Shown here in pieces: positions 27,975 to 37,277 of a DNA stretch of 57,530 bases. This DNA comes from Acidobacteriota bacterium (GTDB lineage Bacteria; Acidobacteriota; Terriglobia; Bryobacterales; Bryobacteraceae), in contig JAPKZB010000005.1 in NCBI GenBank assembly GCA_026393985.1, positions 1-57,530 on the forward strand. The letters are read 5' to 3'. A model generated the notes under the pieces. The model ran no database searches, was not told where the DNA came from, and worked only from the letters and a program-made list of their open reading frames with translations. The number at the start of each line of letters is the position of its first letter. Position 1 is the stretch's first letter. The translations under genes were made by a program, and so were the position numbers.

Positions 27975-28385
27975 ATGGCTACCTACGGCTTGGTGGAATA
28001 CGACGACGCTTCGCCCGCGGTGCGGGCCGTTTATGACGAGATCCGGGCGGTACGGCAGACGGACTACATCAATAACTTCTGGAAGGCGCTGGCGCACGAC
28101 CCGGCGACGCTGCGGCGGACCTGGGAGAGCGTGAAGGAGATCATGGGTCCGGGCGGGGCGCTGGATCCGCTGGTGAAGGAGATGATCTATATCGCCGTGA
28201 GCGCGACGAACGGGTGCGGTTACTGCGTGGCGTCGCATACGGCGGCGGCGAAGAAGGCCGGGATGACGCCGGCGATGTTTGGGGAACTGATGGCCGTTGT
28301 CGGGATGGCGAACGAGACGAACCGGTTAGCGGTGGGCTGTCAGATCGAGATCGACGAACGGTTTCGGACGAGTCAGGTACCATAA
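27975..28385 (+). CDS. Carboxymuconolactone decarboxylase/AhpD-like protein
   Basis: The 136-residue all-helical protein has the AhpD core: CGYC (Cys81, Cys84) with a His at 88 in VASHTAAAKKAG. The spacing is that of peroxidase-related CMD proteins. Likely roles are thiol-based peroxide reduction or a related redox step; lactone decarboxylase activity is less likely. It lies 2 bp after the M14 peptidase and 6 bp before the regulatory-domain protein, in a + strand run that continues through queG. Confidence 0.87.
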   Translation: MATYGLVEYDDASPAVRAVYDEIRAVRQTDYINNFWKALAHDPATLRRTWESVKEIMGPGGALDPLVKEMIYIAVSATNGCGYCVASHTAAAKKAGMTPAMFGELMAVVGMANETNRLAVGCQIEIDERFRTSQVP

Positions 28386-28391
28386 AAGGCG

Positions 28392-29903
28392 GTGCGGATC
28401 TCGATCGGATTGGCAGTGGCCTGTTTGGCGTGGGGGCAACTGCCCCGGCCTGTGGAAGGCACGGTGGTGAACGGATTGACGGGGGAGCCGCTGCGGCGGG
28501 TGAGCGTGCAGGTGATGAGCGCGCCGCGACCGATGGAGCCGGTGGTGACCGATGCGCTGGGCCGTTTCCGCCTGCCGGAGGTGCCGCCGGGGCGCTACCT
28601 GCTGCGGGCCTCGCGAGCCGGTTTCTTCGCACCCAACAATTCGGACGCGGCCGTTGAGGTGGCGCCGGGCGATGGGCCGGCGACGGTGGCGATCCAGCTG
28701 AATCCCGGTGCGGCGGTGAGCGGAACGGTGACCGATGAGGCCGGCGAGGCGCTGCCGGGGGCGCAGATTACGTTGTTGCGGCGGGCCTATGTGGGCGGCC
28801 GGAAGCAGTTGGTTTTGGCGGCCTCGGGAGTGACCGACGACCGCGGTCAGTACCGGCTGCACAGTCTGGCGCCGCATACCTATCTGGTGCGGGCGGGGGT
28901 GCAGCGGTTGGCGGGAGATCCGCAGCTGTATCCAGCGATGTATTATCCGGCGGCGCTCGAGGCCGAGAAGGCGCTGGCGGTGGCGCTGGGACCGGGGCAG
29001 GAGCAGCGGGGGGTGAACATCAGCCTGCGGCCCGGCCCGGGCTACCGGGTGAGTGGGCGGCTGGTGAATGGCTTGACGAATACTCCGCTGACGAATACTG
29101 CGCTGACGCTGATGGCGCGCGGCGTGGGGGTAGCGGTACTGGAAACGGGACCGCAGGTTCTGGTGCGAGACTCGGGCGGGCGGTTTGCGGTGCAGGGCGT
29201 GGCCCCGGGGTCGTATGATCTGACGGGAAGCTATCTGCAGGGCGGGCAGCCGTTGCAGGTGCGGATGCGGCTGGAGGTCAGCCGCGACTTGGACGATGTG
29301 GTGGTGACGATGCGGCCCGGGGTGACGGTGCGGGGCCGGGTGGTCCTGGAGGGCGAAGGTACTTTAGAGACGGCGACGCTGGGCGTTGCGATTGAATCGG
29401 ACGAAGATCTGGTCGGCGGCGGAGGGGCGGCGCGACCGGGGGCGGATGGCACCTTTCTGATTGGCCCGCTGCTGTCGGGGGGCTACGGGGCGAACCTGCA
29501 CCGGCTGCCGCCGGGGGCCTATTTGCGGGCAGTGCGGGTAGGCGGGCGGGAGGCGGCGCTCGACCTTTCCGGGGCGACGGGGCAGACTGTCGAGACCGAG
29601 TGGGTGGTCTCGCTGGGCGGCGGGAAAGTGGAGGGCCGGACGATGGGGGGCGCGGTGGTGGCGCTGGTTCCGGCGGTTGAGGCGGCCAATCGGCGAAGCC
29701 GCTACCGGGCGGCGGAAGCCGATGCCGAAGGCCGGTTCGGATTGTCCGGCGTGGCGCCCGGGAATTACCGGCTCTACGCGTTTAAAAACGTCGAAGCGGG
29801 GGCCTGGATGGATGATGAGTTTCTGAGCACGCTGCCCGAGGCTGGTGTGGGAATCGCGGTTGGAGAGCGGGAGACGAAGCTGGCCGACGTCAAGGCCCAA
29901 TGA
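28392..29903 (+). CDS. Exported multi-domain carboxypeptidase-regulatory-like protein
   Basis: The 503-residue protein starts at GTG 28392 after AAAGGCG. A signal peptide ends near AWGQ. At least three beta-sandwich modules of the carboxypeptidase-regulatory or SpaA type follow: VEGTVVNGLTGEPLRRVSV, VSGTVTDEAGEALPGAQIT, and YRVSGRLVNGLTNTPL. A last module near the end has FGLSGVAPGNYRLYAF. Such modules are common in Acidobacteria surface proteins and bind or scaffold; no enzyme domain is seen. It overlaps queG by 4 bp (ATGA). Confidence 0.75.
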   Translation: MRISIGLAVACLAWGQLPRPVEGTVVNGLTGEPLRRVSVQVMSAPRPMEPVVTDALGRFRLPEVPPGRYLLRASRAGFFAPNNSDAAVEVAPGDGPATVAIQLNPGAAVSGTVTDEAGEALPGAQITLLRRAYVGGRKQLVLAASGVTDDRGQYRLHSLAPHTYLVRAGVQRLAGDPQLYPAMYYPAALEAEKALAVALGPGQEQRGVNISLRPGPGYRVSGRLVNGLTNTPLTNTALTLMARGVGVAVLETGPQVLVRDSGGRFAVQGVAPGSYDLTGSYLQGGQPLQVRMRLEVSRDLDDVVVTMRPGVTVRGRVVLEGEGTLETATLGVAIESDEDLVGGGGAARPGADGTFLIGPLLSGGYGANLHRLPPGAYLRAVRVGGREAALDLSGATGQTVETEWVVSLGGGKVEGRTMGGAVVALVPAVEAANRRSRYRAAEADAEGRFGLSGVAPGNYRLYAFKNVEAGAWMDDEFLSTLPEAGVGIAVGERETKLADVKAQ

Positions 29904-30916
29904 TCACGGCGGCGATGGTGCGTGAGGAGGCGGCTGCCTGCGGTTTTGCGCTGGCGGGCGTTGCGCCGGTGGGTCCCTATGCCGATCACCGGATCTACAG
30001 CGATTGGGTGGACCGGGGGCTGGCGGGGCGAATGGGATACCTGACCGACCATCGGGCGGCGAAGCGCGCCGATGTGCGGAACCTGCTGCCGGAGGCGCGC
30101 AGCGTGCTGGTGGTGGGGCAGTTGTACAATCCGCCGGCGCCGTACTCGACGGCTTTTTCCGAGGCCGAGCGCGGCTGGATTTCACGCTATGCCTGGGGGA
30201 CCGATTATCACGACACTCTGCGGGCTGGATTGGAGCGGCTGGTGGCCGGGTTGAGCGTCCATGGGAGCTTCCGCTACAAGATTTGTGTGGACACGGCGCC
30301 AGTGCTCGAGCGGTCACTGGCGCGGTTGGCGGGGCTGGGGTGGATTGGGAAGAATACGTGTCTGATCAACCAGCAGCAGGGTTCGTGGTTCTTTCTGGGC
30401 GAGGTGATCTGGTCGCTGGAGCTGCCGGCGGACGGTCCGCCGCCGGACCGCTGCGGCACCTGCACGCGCTGTATCGATGCCTGCCCGACGGCGGCGCTTA
30501 CCCCGCGCGAGGGTCGCTACGAACTCGATGCGCGGCTGTGTATCGCTTATCTGAATATCGAACTGAAGGGGGCGGTGCCGGAGGAGTTGCGGGCGCCCAT
30601 GGGCCGGCAGGTTTTTGGTTGTGATATCTGCCAGGATGTGTGTCCGTGGAACCGGCGGGCCGCGGCGCTGCCGTCGTTTGAGGCGGAGATCGATCCACCG
30701 CTCGAGCGGTTGGCGGCTTTGACGCGCGAGGAGTTTGGGGCTCTTTTCGCTGGAACGCCGGTGGAACGGACGCGCTATCAGGGATTTTTGCGAAACGTAT
30801 GCATCGCCATGGGCAATGCCGCGCTGCCGCAGTTCCGCGCCCCGCTCGAACGACTGGCCGGCTGCGGGGATATTGTAGTAGAGGAGCATGCCCGCTGGGC
30901 GTTGGCGCAATTATGA
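29900..30916 (+). CDS. queG: Epoxyqueuosine reductase QueG
   Basis: The 338-residue protein is QueG, which reduces epoxyqueuosine to queuosine in tRNA with a cobalamin cofactor. Two 4Fe-4S motifs are visible: CGTCTRCIDACP and CDICQDVCPW. The active-site Asp is expected in CVDTAPVLERSLA, and GLGWIGKNTCLI matches the cobalamin-binding region. C-terminal HEAT-like helices are present. The length is normal. Its start and stop both overlap neighbours by 4 bp. Confidence 0.95.
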   Translation: MITAAMVREEAAACGFALAGVAPVGPYADHRIYSDWVDRGLAGRMGYLTDHRAAKRADVRNLLPEARSVLVVGQLYNPPAPYSTAFSEAERGWISRYAWGTDYHDTLRAGLERLVAGLSVHGSFRYKICVDTAPVLERSLARLAGLGWIGKNTCLINQQQGSWFFLGEVIWSLELPADGPPPDRCGTCTRCIDACPTAALTPREGRYELDARLCIAYLNIELKGAVPEELRAPMGRQVFGCDICQDVCPWNRRAAALPSFEAEIDPPLERLAALTREEFGALFAGTPVERTRYQGFLRNVCIAMGNAALPQFRAPLERLAGCGDIVVEEHARWALAQL

Positions 30917-32082
30917 ATCTGCTGCGGTTTGCGTTTCTGATTCCTTTTGTTTTGCCGGCCCAAACGGTGAGTCCGGGCTTTGAGCATTTCTACAACATGG
31001 AGTACGAGCAGGCGATAGCCGTTTTTCAAAAGGAGATCGCCACCCGGCCCAATGATCCGTCCGGGTATAACCATCTGGCGCAGGCGCTGCTCTATCGCGA
31101 GATGGACCGGGCCGGGGCGCTTGAAAGCGAACTGGTGACCGGGAACAATCCGTTCCTCCACCGGGGCAAGATTGCCGCTTCGGCGGCCGAGCAAAAGCGC
31201 TTCGACGATTCGATTGCCCGGGCCATCGCCTTGTGCGAGGCGCGGATTCAAGCCAACGCTACCGATGTGGATGCCATCTATTTGCTGAGCGTGGCGCATG
31301 GTCTGGAGGCCAACTACAATTTCCTCGTGCGTCGGCTGTGGCGTGATTCGCTCAAGCAGTTTACACTTTCGCGGAAGCTCTCGATGCAAGTGACGGCGGC
31401 GGATCCGCGGCGGGTGGACGCTTACCTCGTGCAGGGGGTGCACGATTATATCGTTGGTAGTCTGCCATTTGGCTGGAAGCTACTGGGTTTTCTGATTGGC
31501 TTCCACGGGGACAAAAGTGGCGGACTGCGGACCGTGGAGATGGTGGCCAACCAGGGGGATAAGAACAAGTTTGACGCCATGATTGCCTTGGCCGTGGCTT
31601 ACCGGCGCGAACGGCATTCTGAAAAGGCCGTACCGCTACTTCTTGAACTGATGCGGTGGTTTCCGCGGAACTATCTGTTCCGGCTCGAACTGGTGCAGAT
31701 GTACGGTGACCTTGGGCGGAAGGAAGATGCTTTGGGTGTGCTGGCTCGCATGGAGCAGTTGAAGCGGGAGGGGTCTCCGGGTTACAAATCGTTGCCGGCG
31801 GGGAAGATTCAGTATGCGCGCGGCAACCTGTTGTTCTGGTATCGCGACTACGCGGGGGCGATTGAAAACCTGTTGAAGGTAGCGCAGGGGGGTGAGGAGT
31901 TGGACGGGAATACGGCCATGAACGCCTGGATGCGGCTAGGACAGAGCTACGATCTATTAGGTCAGCGGTCCCAGGCGCTGGCGGCTTATGAGCGGGCGGT
32001 TACAATCGCTCCGGAGTCGGACGCGGGGCGGGAGTCGAAACGGTACCTGCGTTCACCCTACCGTCGGCCCGCGCCGCTTTAG
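30913..32082 (+). CDS. Exported TPR-repeat protein
   Basis: The 389-residue protein begins with a signal peptide (MNLLRFAFLIPFVLPAQ) and has TPR-like helices through most of its length (YNMEYEQAIAVFQKEIATRP, AVAYRRERHSEKAVPLLLEL, AGAIENLLKVA, GQRSQALAAYERAV). The frame opens 38 codons earlier inside queG, but the ATG overlapping the queG stop gives a clean signal peptide and is chosen. Its 3' end overlaps the converging GT39-like gene by 83 bp. It probably scaffolds protein contacts in the periplasm. Confidence 0.8.
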   Translation: MNLLRFAFLIPFVLPAQTVSPGFEHFYNMEYEQAIAVFQKEIATRPNDPSGYNHLAQALLYREMDRAGALESELVTGNNPFLHRGKIAASAAEQKRFDDSIARAIALCEARIQANATDVDAIYLLSVAHGLEANYNFLVRRLWRDSLKQFTLSRKLSMQVTAADPRRVDAYLVQGVHDYIVGSLPFGWKLLGFLIGFHGDKSGGLRTVEMVANQGDKNKFDAMIALAVAYRRERHSEKAVPLLLELMRWFPRNYLFRLELVQMYGDLGRKEDALGVLARMEQLKREGSPGYKSLPAGKIQYARGNLLFWYRDYAGAIENLLKVAQGGEELDGNTAMNAWMRLGQSYDLLGQRSQALAAYERAVTIAPESDAGRESKRYLRSPYRRPAPL

Positions 32083-33331
32083 CCTCGTTCGGGCAGAGAT
32101 CGAGTTTGAGCGCCGCCTCCTCGTGCTCCTCGACGAGCCAGACGCCTGGAGTGCGCGTGACGGTGAGAGCCAGTTCGGCCAGCTTGCGGGGGAAGGGGAG
32201 GCAACGCATCTGGATGGGACCTCGATAGTCACGGGCGGCCGCCAGCAGTTGTTCGGTCGGATGGGCGCGTTCGACGAACTGATGATGTTTGTAGGCCCAA
32301 ACGTAAACCGTTTGATGGAGTGCGCAAACCGTGGCCATTGCCGCCAGCCAGCGTTGGCGGTGAGGGAAACGATCCCGCAGCGTGCGCCAGGCGGCGGCGA
32401 GCAGGAAGGCCGGGCCGACGGCGGCGAGATAAGTATGCCGGCTCGGCGCTGCTCCTTGATAGGTCAAGAAGCTGTAGGGCAGCAGGGTCACCACCATCCA
32501 GAGGGAACAGGCCGCCAGAATGCGCCAGTCCCGCTTGATGGCTGCCAGCACGAGCAGCGCCACACTGCCCCAAAGTGCGAGAAGGCGGCCAATGGTGCGG
32601 AGTTCAGTCGCCCAGAACGGGGCCGAGAGCGAAAAGGTTCCGTCATTGAAATGGAGATGAGTTTCCCGGGCGCCGTGAATGGAGAGAAAATACCACACCG
32701 AAGTCACGACGGCGGGAAGCAGGCGCCACCAAAGCTCCCGTCGCCAACCCGCAATCAGAATAGCCAGAGGAACGAAAACCACTGCGGACTCCTTAGACAG
32801 CAGGGCGAGGGCGAACGCCACGCCGGCCGCCACATACCAGCTCCAGCGTCCGGTTTGACAGTGCTGAATCCACGCCAGCAGCGCAGCAATCGTAAACGTG
32901 AACACCAAAAGCTCCGGCAGGGCCGAGTACCAGAGCACAGCCTCATGCGGCCGTTCCAGGAAGGCGAAGACCAACGCGGCGGGAATGGACAAAACGAAGC
33001 CAATCGGTCGCCAAATGCCGAGGCAGGCAACCAGGCAGCAGTTAAGAAAATGAACCAGTAGGCTGGTGAGGTTAAACCAAAAGGGATCGAGTCCCAACCA
33101 CTTTTCGGTCCAGTGCGTGAGTACGATGGAGGTGGCTCGGCATCGATAGAGAGCGTCCGCCGCAAGGGCCGGCCACTGTTCCCAGGACCCATAGTCACGT
33201 CCTAGCTGGATCTGGAGATAGTCGTCGCTGATCAGGGGCAGCGTCAAGCCGCGGCCGTAAGTAAGAAGACACAGAAAAGCCAAGGCTAAACACAGCCCGA
33301 GCGAGCGCCATGCGAGTGGAGTTGTTCCCAT
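32000..33331 (-). CDS. Polytopic membrane protein, GT39/PMT-like glycosyltransferase
   Basis: The 443-residue protein has about ten membrane helices. After the first comes an outside loop with PLISDDYLQI (Asp36-Asp37), the acidic pair of GT39/ArnT/PMT lipid-sugar-dependent transferases; a second loop has LERPHEAVLWYSALPE. The C-terminal 80 residues are soluble. It may transfer a sugar from a lipid carrier to a protein or lipid outside the inner membrane. It stands alone; its 3' end overlaps the TPR gene by 83 bp, so one of the two C-termini could be shorter in vivo. Confidence 0.7.
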   Translation of the reverse strand: MGTTPLAWRSLGLCLALAFLCLLTYGRGLTLPLISDDYLQIQLGRDYGSWEQWPALAADALYRCRATSIVLTHWTEKWLGLDPFWFNLTSLLVHFLNCCLVACLGIWRPIGFVLSIPAALVFAFLERPHEAVLWYSALPELLVFTFTIAALLAWIQHCQTGRWSWYVAAGVAFALALLSKESAVVFVPLAILIAGWRRELWWRLLPAVVTSVWYFLSIHGARETHLHFNDGTFSLSAPFWATELRTIGRLLALWGSVALLVLAAIKRDWRILAACSLWMVVTLLPYSFLTYQGAAPSRHTYLAAVGPAFLLAAAWRTLRDRFPHRQRWLAAMATVCALHQTVYVWAYKHHQFVERAHPTEQLLAAARDYRGPIQMRCLPFPRKLAELALTVTRTPGVWLVEEHEEAALKLDLCPNEAKAARADGRVNAGTVSTPAPRPTPERL

Positions 33332-33425
33332 TACCAGATTACCCGTTAGCGGCTATCACCCCTGACTGCCGCTGCTACAAGCCAAACCAAATTACTTTTA
33401 TTACATCACAAAATCGTGGCACCCG

Positions 33426-33455
33426 TTAACCGAACTCAATCGGATCGCGTATAGT
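33426..33455 (+). promoter_or_regulatory. Candidate promoter of TPR gene (TTAACC-18-TATAGT)
   Basis: TTAACC (33426-33431, 4 of 6) and TATAGT (33450-33455, 5 of 6) are separated by 18 bp. The -10 ends 12 nt before the ATG at 33468, so the leader would be only a few nucleotides. Confidence 0.4.
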
Positions 33456-33467
33456 AGGTATGGGACG

Positions 33468-34373
33468 ATGCGAGGCTTATGGATCTGGATCGGTTTGGCG
33501 GGTTCGACGGTCCTGTTCGGGCAACGAACTGAACCGGAGGTCTATTCGCCCCTCGGCAAGGCTTATTTTGCCCGGCCCGATGCGGCGGGCGTGATTGCGC
33601 AGGCGGATAGAGCTTTGGCCGTCGGCGGAGAGAAGGCCGATCTGCTGTTGGCCTCAGGGCGCGCCCGCGATCAGTTTCTCCGCTTTGGGGAGTCGATTCC
33701 GCTTTACACCCGCGGCATGCAGTTGTTTCCCGAAGATGTGCGCTTTGTCCGCTATCGCGGGCACAGGCTGCTCTCGACCCGGCGCTTCGATGCGGCATTG
33801 GCCGATCTGAAGGCGGCCGCCGGACTGGCCCCGGCCAGCTTTGACGTCTCCTACCATCTCGGGTTGGCTTACTATCTGCGCGGGGACTACAATCATGCCG
33901 CGCGGGAGTACACCCGCTGCCTCGCTCTGTCCGACAAGCCCAGGCCGGAGTTTCTACGCGGGGTGCCCGGGGATTGGCGAAGCTGTTACGCCCTTGACGA
34001 TGACTCGCGCGTCGCGCTCACCGACTGGGCCTACCGGGCGCTCCGCCGGGCGGGTAAGCATGTCGAAGCCAAGGCTCTGCTCGAACGGATTCGGGAGTCG
34101 ATGGCGGTGAAGGAGAACACCTCCTACTGGAAAGCGCTGCTATTCTACAAGGGCGTGCGGAGTGAAGAGTTGACACTCGGCGGCCAAGGCAATGGCAACG
34201 CGCCGGCGACGATCGGCTATGGCGTGGCGGTATTCCATCGGCTGGAGGGGCGACCTGAGCGGGCGTGCCAACTGCTGCAGCGGATCGTCAATGACGAGAA
34301 CTGGACCACTTTTGGGCTGATCGGGGCCGAAACGGACTTGGCGCGCGGCCTGTGCGCGCCGGCTAAGAAGTAA
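33468..34373 (+). CDS. Exported TPR-like protein
   Basis: The 301-residue protein has an N-terminal signal (MRGLWIWIGLAGSTVLFGQ). TPR-like helical hairpins follow (ADRALAVGGEKADLLLASG, FDAALADLKAAAGLAP, DVSYHLGLAYYLRGDYNHAA, PERACQLLQRI). No catalytic motif is present. It resembles the many exported TPR proteins of this group of bacteria. It runs into the converging HIT gene with an 11-bp overlap. Confidence 0.75.
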   Translation: MRGLWIWIGLAGSTVLFGQRTEPEVYSPLGKAYFARPDAAGVIAQADRALAVGGEKADLLLASGRARDQFLRFGESIPLYTRGMQLFPEDVRFVRYRGHRLLSTRRFDAALADLKAAAGLAPASFDVSYHLGLAYYLRGDYNHAAREYTRCLALSDKPRPEFLRGVPGDWRSCYALDDDSRVALTDWAYRALRRAGKHVEAKALLERIRESMAVKENTSYWKALLFYKGVRSEELTLGGQGNGNAPATIGYGVAVFHRLEGRPERACQLLQRIVNDENWTTFGLIGAETDLARGLCAPAKK

Positions 34374-34854
34374 GCGCCGCGAAGGCTTCGCGGAGGCGGC
34401 GCCAGGTGACAGGCAGATCTTCGATGAGCACCCGGGTCTCTCCGACCACCGAAAGGAAATTGGCGTCCCCGAACCAGCGCGGGAGGACGTGCAGATGGAT
34501 GTGGCCGGCCACCCCGGCGCCGGCGCACTCGCCGAGGTTCATCCCCAGGTTGATACCACCCGGCTGATAAACGCGGCGGAGGGCGGTTTCCGCGGTGCGG
34601 GCGAGGTCCATCATCTCACTGGCCGCCGCCGAAGACGCCGCCGCCAGCGAGTCGACATGCTCGTAGGGAGCGATCATCAGGTGTCCGTTGGTGTACGGAT
34701 AGAGGTTCAATAGGACGTAGCAGTACCGGCCACGGTACAAAACCAGATTTTCCTCCTCCTGGCCGATTTCCGCCTTCCGGCAGAATAGGCATCCGGACGG
34801 GGCTGGACCGCTGCTCACATACTGGTAACGCCAGGGACTCCAAAGGCGGTCCAT
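34363..34854 (-). CDS. HIT-family nucleotide hydrolase/phosphorylase
   Basis: The 163-residue protein has the histidine triad HIHLHV in GAGVAGHIHLHVLPRW, preceded by NLGECAGAGV. The N-terminus has the zinc-like CLFCRK pair and LNLYPYTNGHLMIAP. This fits Ap4A phosphorylase-like HIT proteins, which act on dinucleoside polyphosphates or AMP-conjugates. It follows the IHF-like gene by 12 bp and is the third gene of the rpsA operon. Confidence 0.9.
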   Translation of the reverse strand: MDRLWSPWRYQYVSSGPAPSGCLFCRKAEIGQEEENLVLYRGRYCYVLLNLYPYTNGHLMIAPYEHVDSLAAASSAAASEMMDLARTAETALRRVYQPGGINLGMNLGECAGAGVAGHIHLHVLPRWFGDANFLSVVGETRVLIEDLPVTWRRLREAFAALTS

Positions 34855-34866
34855 TCCCGCTCCCGT

Positions 34867-35184
34867 TTACTCGTCGTCGAGATCAAAATCGTCCGAACTC
34901 TCGCCCCCATTGACGGTATCCTTCAGCTCTTTAGAAGGCTTGAAATAGGGGATCCGCTTTGCCGGGACCTCCACGCGGGCTCCGGTTTTGGGGTTCCGGC
35001 CAACGCGGGGTTGTCGCTGCCGCGTACGAAAGCTTCCAAAGCCACGGATTTCGATCTTGTCACCTTGCCGCAGGCTACGAACCACACTATCGAAAATTGC
35101 CTCGACGATGACCTCGGAATCCTTCCGGGTCATCTCCACGACTTTCGACACCTCTTCGATCAAATCCGCTTTCGTCATTGCCAT
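34867..35184 (-). CDS. IHF/HU-family DNA-binding protein
   Basis: The 105-residue protein has the HU/IHF fold: helices at the N-terminus (MTKADLIEEVSKVVEMTRKD), GFGSFRTRQRQPR, the DNA-binding arm with GRNPKTGARVEVPAKRIPYFK, and an acidic tail (DDFDLDDE) beyond the usual end. It bends DNA and helps organise the chromosome. It lies 24 bp after rpsA; the rpsA-ihfB order is also found in E. coli, so IHF-beta-like is a fair name, though HU-like function cannot be excluded. Confidence 0.92.
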   Translation of the reverse strand: MAMTKADLIEEVSKVVEMTRKDSEVIVEAIFDSVVRSLRQGDKIEIRGFGSFRTRQRQPRVGRNPKTGARVEVPAKRIPYFKPSKELKDTVNGGESSDDFDLDDE

Positions 35185-35208
35185 ATAGATTCGCAGGTCT
35201 CCTCGACG

Positions 35209-37053
35209 CTATTCGTCGTTCGCCGCCGCGGAAGGCTCTTCCTTGCGGAGCACCTCCTCAATCGTTGATGTGGCGGCGGCGGCTTGCTTTTGATAGTCGG
35301 CCAGACGGTTATTCTCTTCGTCTTCGGCCACTGCCTTCAAGCTTAACCCGATCTTCTTGTCGCCGGCATTGAGGCGAATCACCTTGAAGACGAACTCTTC
35401 GTTTACGGGAAGGGCCGGAGCCTTGCTCTCCTGGCCTCGCTGGTAGCCGGGCACTTCCGAGTTGTGGCAGAGAGCTTCAACTCCCGGCGCCACTTCGACG
35501 AAGATGCCGAACGTGGAAGCCCTGCAGACGCGGCCTTTGACGAGGTCTCCAACCTGGTGGGACTGGAAGAACGACTCCCAGGCATCGGGCTGGAGCTGCT
35601 TCATGCCGAGCGACAGACGGCGGGTGGGCGCATCAATCTGCAAGATCACGGCCTGCACGATCTGACCCTTCTTGAGCAACTCGGAGGGGTGTTTGATGTG
35701 TTTGGTCCACGACAGATCGGACACGTGCACCAGACCATCGATGCCTTCTTCGATCTCAATGAAGGCGCCAAAATCGGAGAGCTTCCGGACACGGCCTTCG
35801 ACCACGCTCCCGATAGCGTAGCGCGCGGCCACGGTTGTCCACGGGTCATCCTCCAATTGCTTGATACCAAGCGAAATCCGGCGATCGCGCGATTTCACCT
35901 CGAGCACGACGCTTTCGACCGGATCGCCCGGTTTGACCACCTTCGAGGGGTGCTTCATCCGGCGGGACCACGTCATCTCCGAGATGTGGATGAGCCCTTC
36001 GACGCCGGCTTCGAGCTCAACGAACGAACCGTAATCCGTCACGCTGACCACGCGACCAATCACTCGCCTCCCCGGTTGGTAGCGTTCGATTACGGTCGCC
36101 CATGGATCCGGCAGCATTTGCTTCAATCCGAGCGAAATTCGCTCTTTATCCCGGTCGAATTTCAACACGCGGAGCGTCAACTCCTGGCCGACCTGCACTA
36201 CCTCGTTTGGGCGCGCCACGCGGCCGTGGCTCATATCGCTCACGTGCAGCAGTCCGTCGATGCCGCCGAGGTCGATGAAGGCACCGTACTCGGTGAGGTT
36301 TTTCACCGTACCACGGACGTCACCGTTTTCTTGAATCTGATCGAGCAGCGCCGCCTTTTTGGCGTTGACGTCCTCCTCGATCGCCAGTTTGCGGGAGACC
36401 ACCGCGTTGCCGCGGCGCCGGTTGAGTTTGACCACCCGGACCGGAATCTCCTGGCCGATGAAGGCTTCGACGTTGTAGACCGGCCGCACGTCGACCTGCG
36501 AACCCGGCATGAACGCTTCAACGCCAACGTCCACCATCAGACCACCCTTGGTCCGACCGGTTACTTTCCCGGTAAGAACTTCATTGTTCTTGAGGGCCTC
36601 ATCGAGCGCATCCCACGCCTTATTATTGGAAGCTTTATGATGCGAGAGCATCACGTAACCTTCCGGCGTCAGTTGGCCCCGTTCGACCACCACCTCGAGC
36701 GTATCCCCGGGTTTGACGGTAACCTTGCCGTCTACGGTCGGCAACTGAGCGATGGGCACAGCGCCTTCGGATTTGGCTCCAATGTCGACGAGAACCTCTT
36801 TCTCGGTGACTTTAACGACGTAGCCGCGCAGCACCTCGCCATCTTCGGGCATACTGAACTGCCCGTATTCGTCAAGGCCTTCGCTGGCGATCACGTCCTC
36901 CATCGAAAAGGTCTCTTCCACCTCCTCGCTGGCAACCGAATCGGCCAACCGCTCGGCCGGGAGATCCGGAACGGAAGCGGGCCCGGGGGCCGGTCGATTG
37001 TCCGCACTGGTAACAGAATCGTTCGGTATAAAGCTGTCGGGTGTTAGTCCCAT
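35209..37053 (-). CDS. rpsA: 30S ribosomal protein S1
   Basis: The 614-residue protein has six S1 RNA-binding domains. Their opening strands are visible: VLRGYVVKVTEKEVLVDIG, VLTGKVTGRTKGGLMVDVG, VRGTVKNLTEYGAFIDLGG, VIGRVVSVTDYGSFVEL, VEGRVRKLSDFGAFIEI and VKGRVCRASTFGIFVEV. The N-terminal 90 residues are acidic and species-specific. ATG 37053 follows GGAGAGATGGC and is chosen over a TTG nine codons upstream. A near-consensus promoter lies about 120 nt upstream, leaving a long leader where S1 could control its own translation, as in other bacteria. Confidence 0.96.
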   Translation of the reverse strand: MGLTPDSFIPNDSVTSADNRPAPGPASVPDLPAERLADSVASEEVEETFSMEDVIASEGLDEYGQFSMPEDGEVLRGYVVKVTEKEVLVDIGAKSEGAVPIAQLPTVDGKVTVKPGDTLEVVVERGQLTPEGYVMLSHHKASNNKAWDALDEALKNNEVLTGKVTGRTKGGLMVDVGVEAFMPGSQVDVRPVYNVEAFIGQEIPVRVVKLNRRRGNAVVSRKLAIEEDVNAKKAALLDQIQENGDVRGTVKNLTEYGAFIDLGGIDGLLHVSDMSHGRVARPNEVVQVGQELTLRVLKFDRDKERISLGLKQMLPDPWATVIERYQPGRRVIGRVVSVTDYGSFVELEAGVEGLIHISEMTWSRRMKHPSKVVKPGDPVESVVLEVKSRDRRISLGIKQLEDDPWTTVAARYAIGSVVEGRVRKLSDFGAFIEIEEGIDGLVHVSDLSWTKHIKHPSELLKKGQIVQAVILQIDAPTRRLSLGMKQLQPDAWESFFQSHQVGDLVKGRVCRASTFGIFVEVAPGVEALCHNSEVPGYQRGQESKAPALPVNEEFVFKVIRLNAGDKKIGLSLKAVAEDEENNRLADYQKQAAAATSTIEEVLRKEEPSAAANDE

Positions 37054-37175
37054 GCCATCTCTCCGGGCCCAGCGGACCAACAGTGTGCAATCCCGGGGAA
37101 CACTGCTAACCAGCCTGCCGACTGTAAGAAAATCCCAACGCGAGCAATAAAGCGTTGGCCATCAGATACTTCAGA

Positions 37176-37204
37176 AGTATATGGGACGTAAATCGAAGTG
37201 TCAA
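37176..37204 (-). promoter_or_regulatory. rpsA promoter, TTGACA-17-TATACT
   Basis: On the minus strand a perfect -35 (TTGACA, 37204-37199) is followed by a 17-bp spacer and TATACT (37181-37176). The start of transcription would be near 37168, giving a leader of roughly 115 nt before the ATG at 37053. This is the clearest housekeeping promoter in the window. Confidence 0.85.
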
Positions 37205-37277
37205 CGGGCCCAACGAAGTACCGCGTTCCATCGCAGCGGCAAAATCGCGTGGTTGATTTATGATATCGTGCGGTCTC

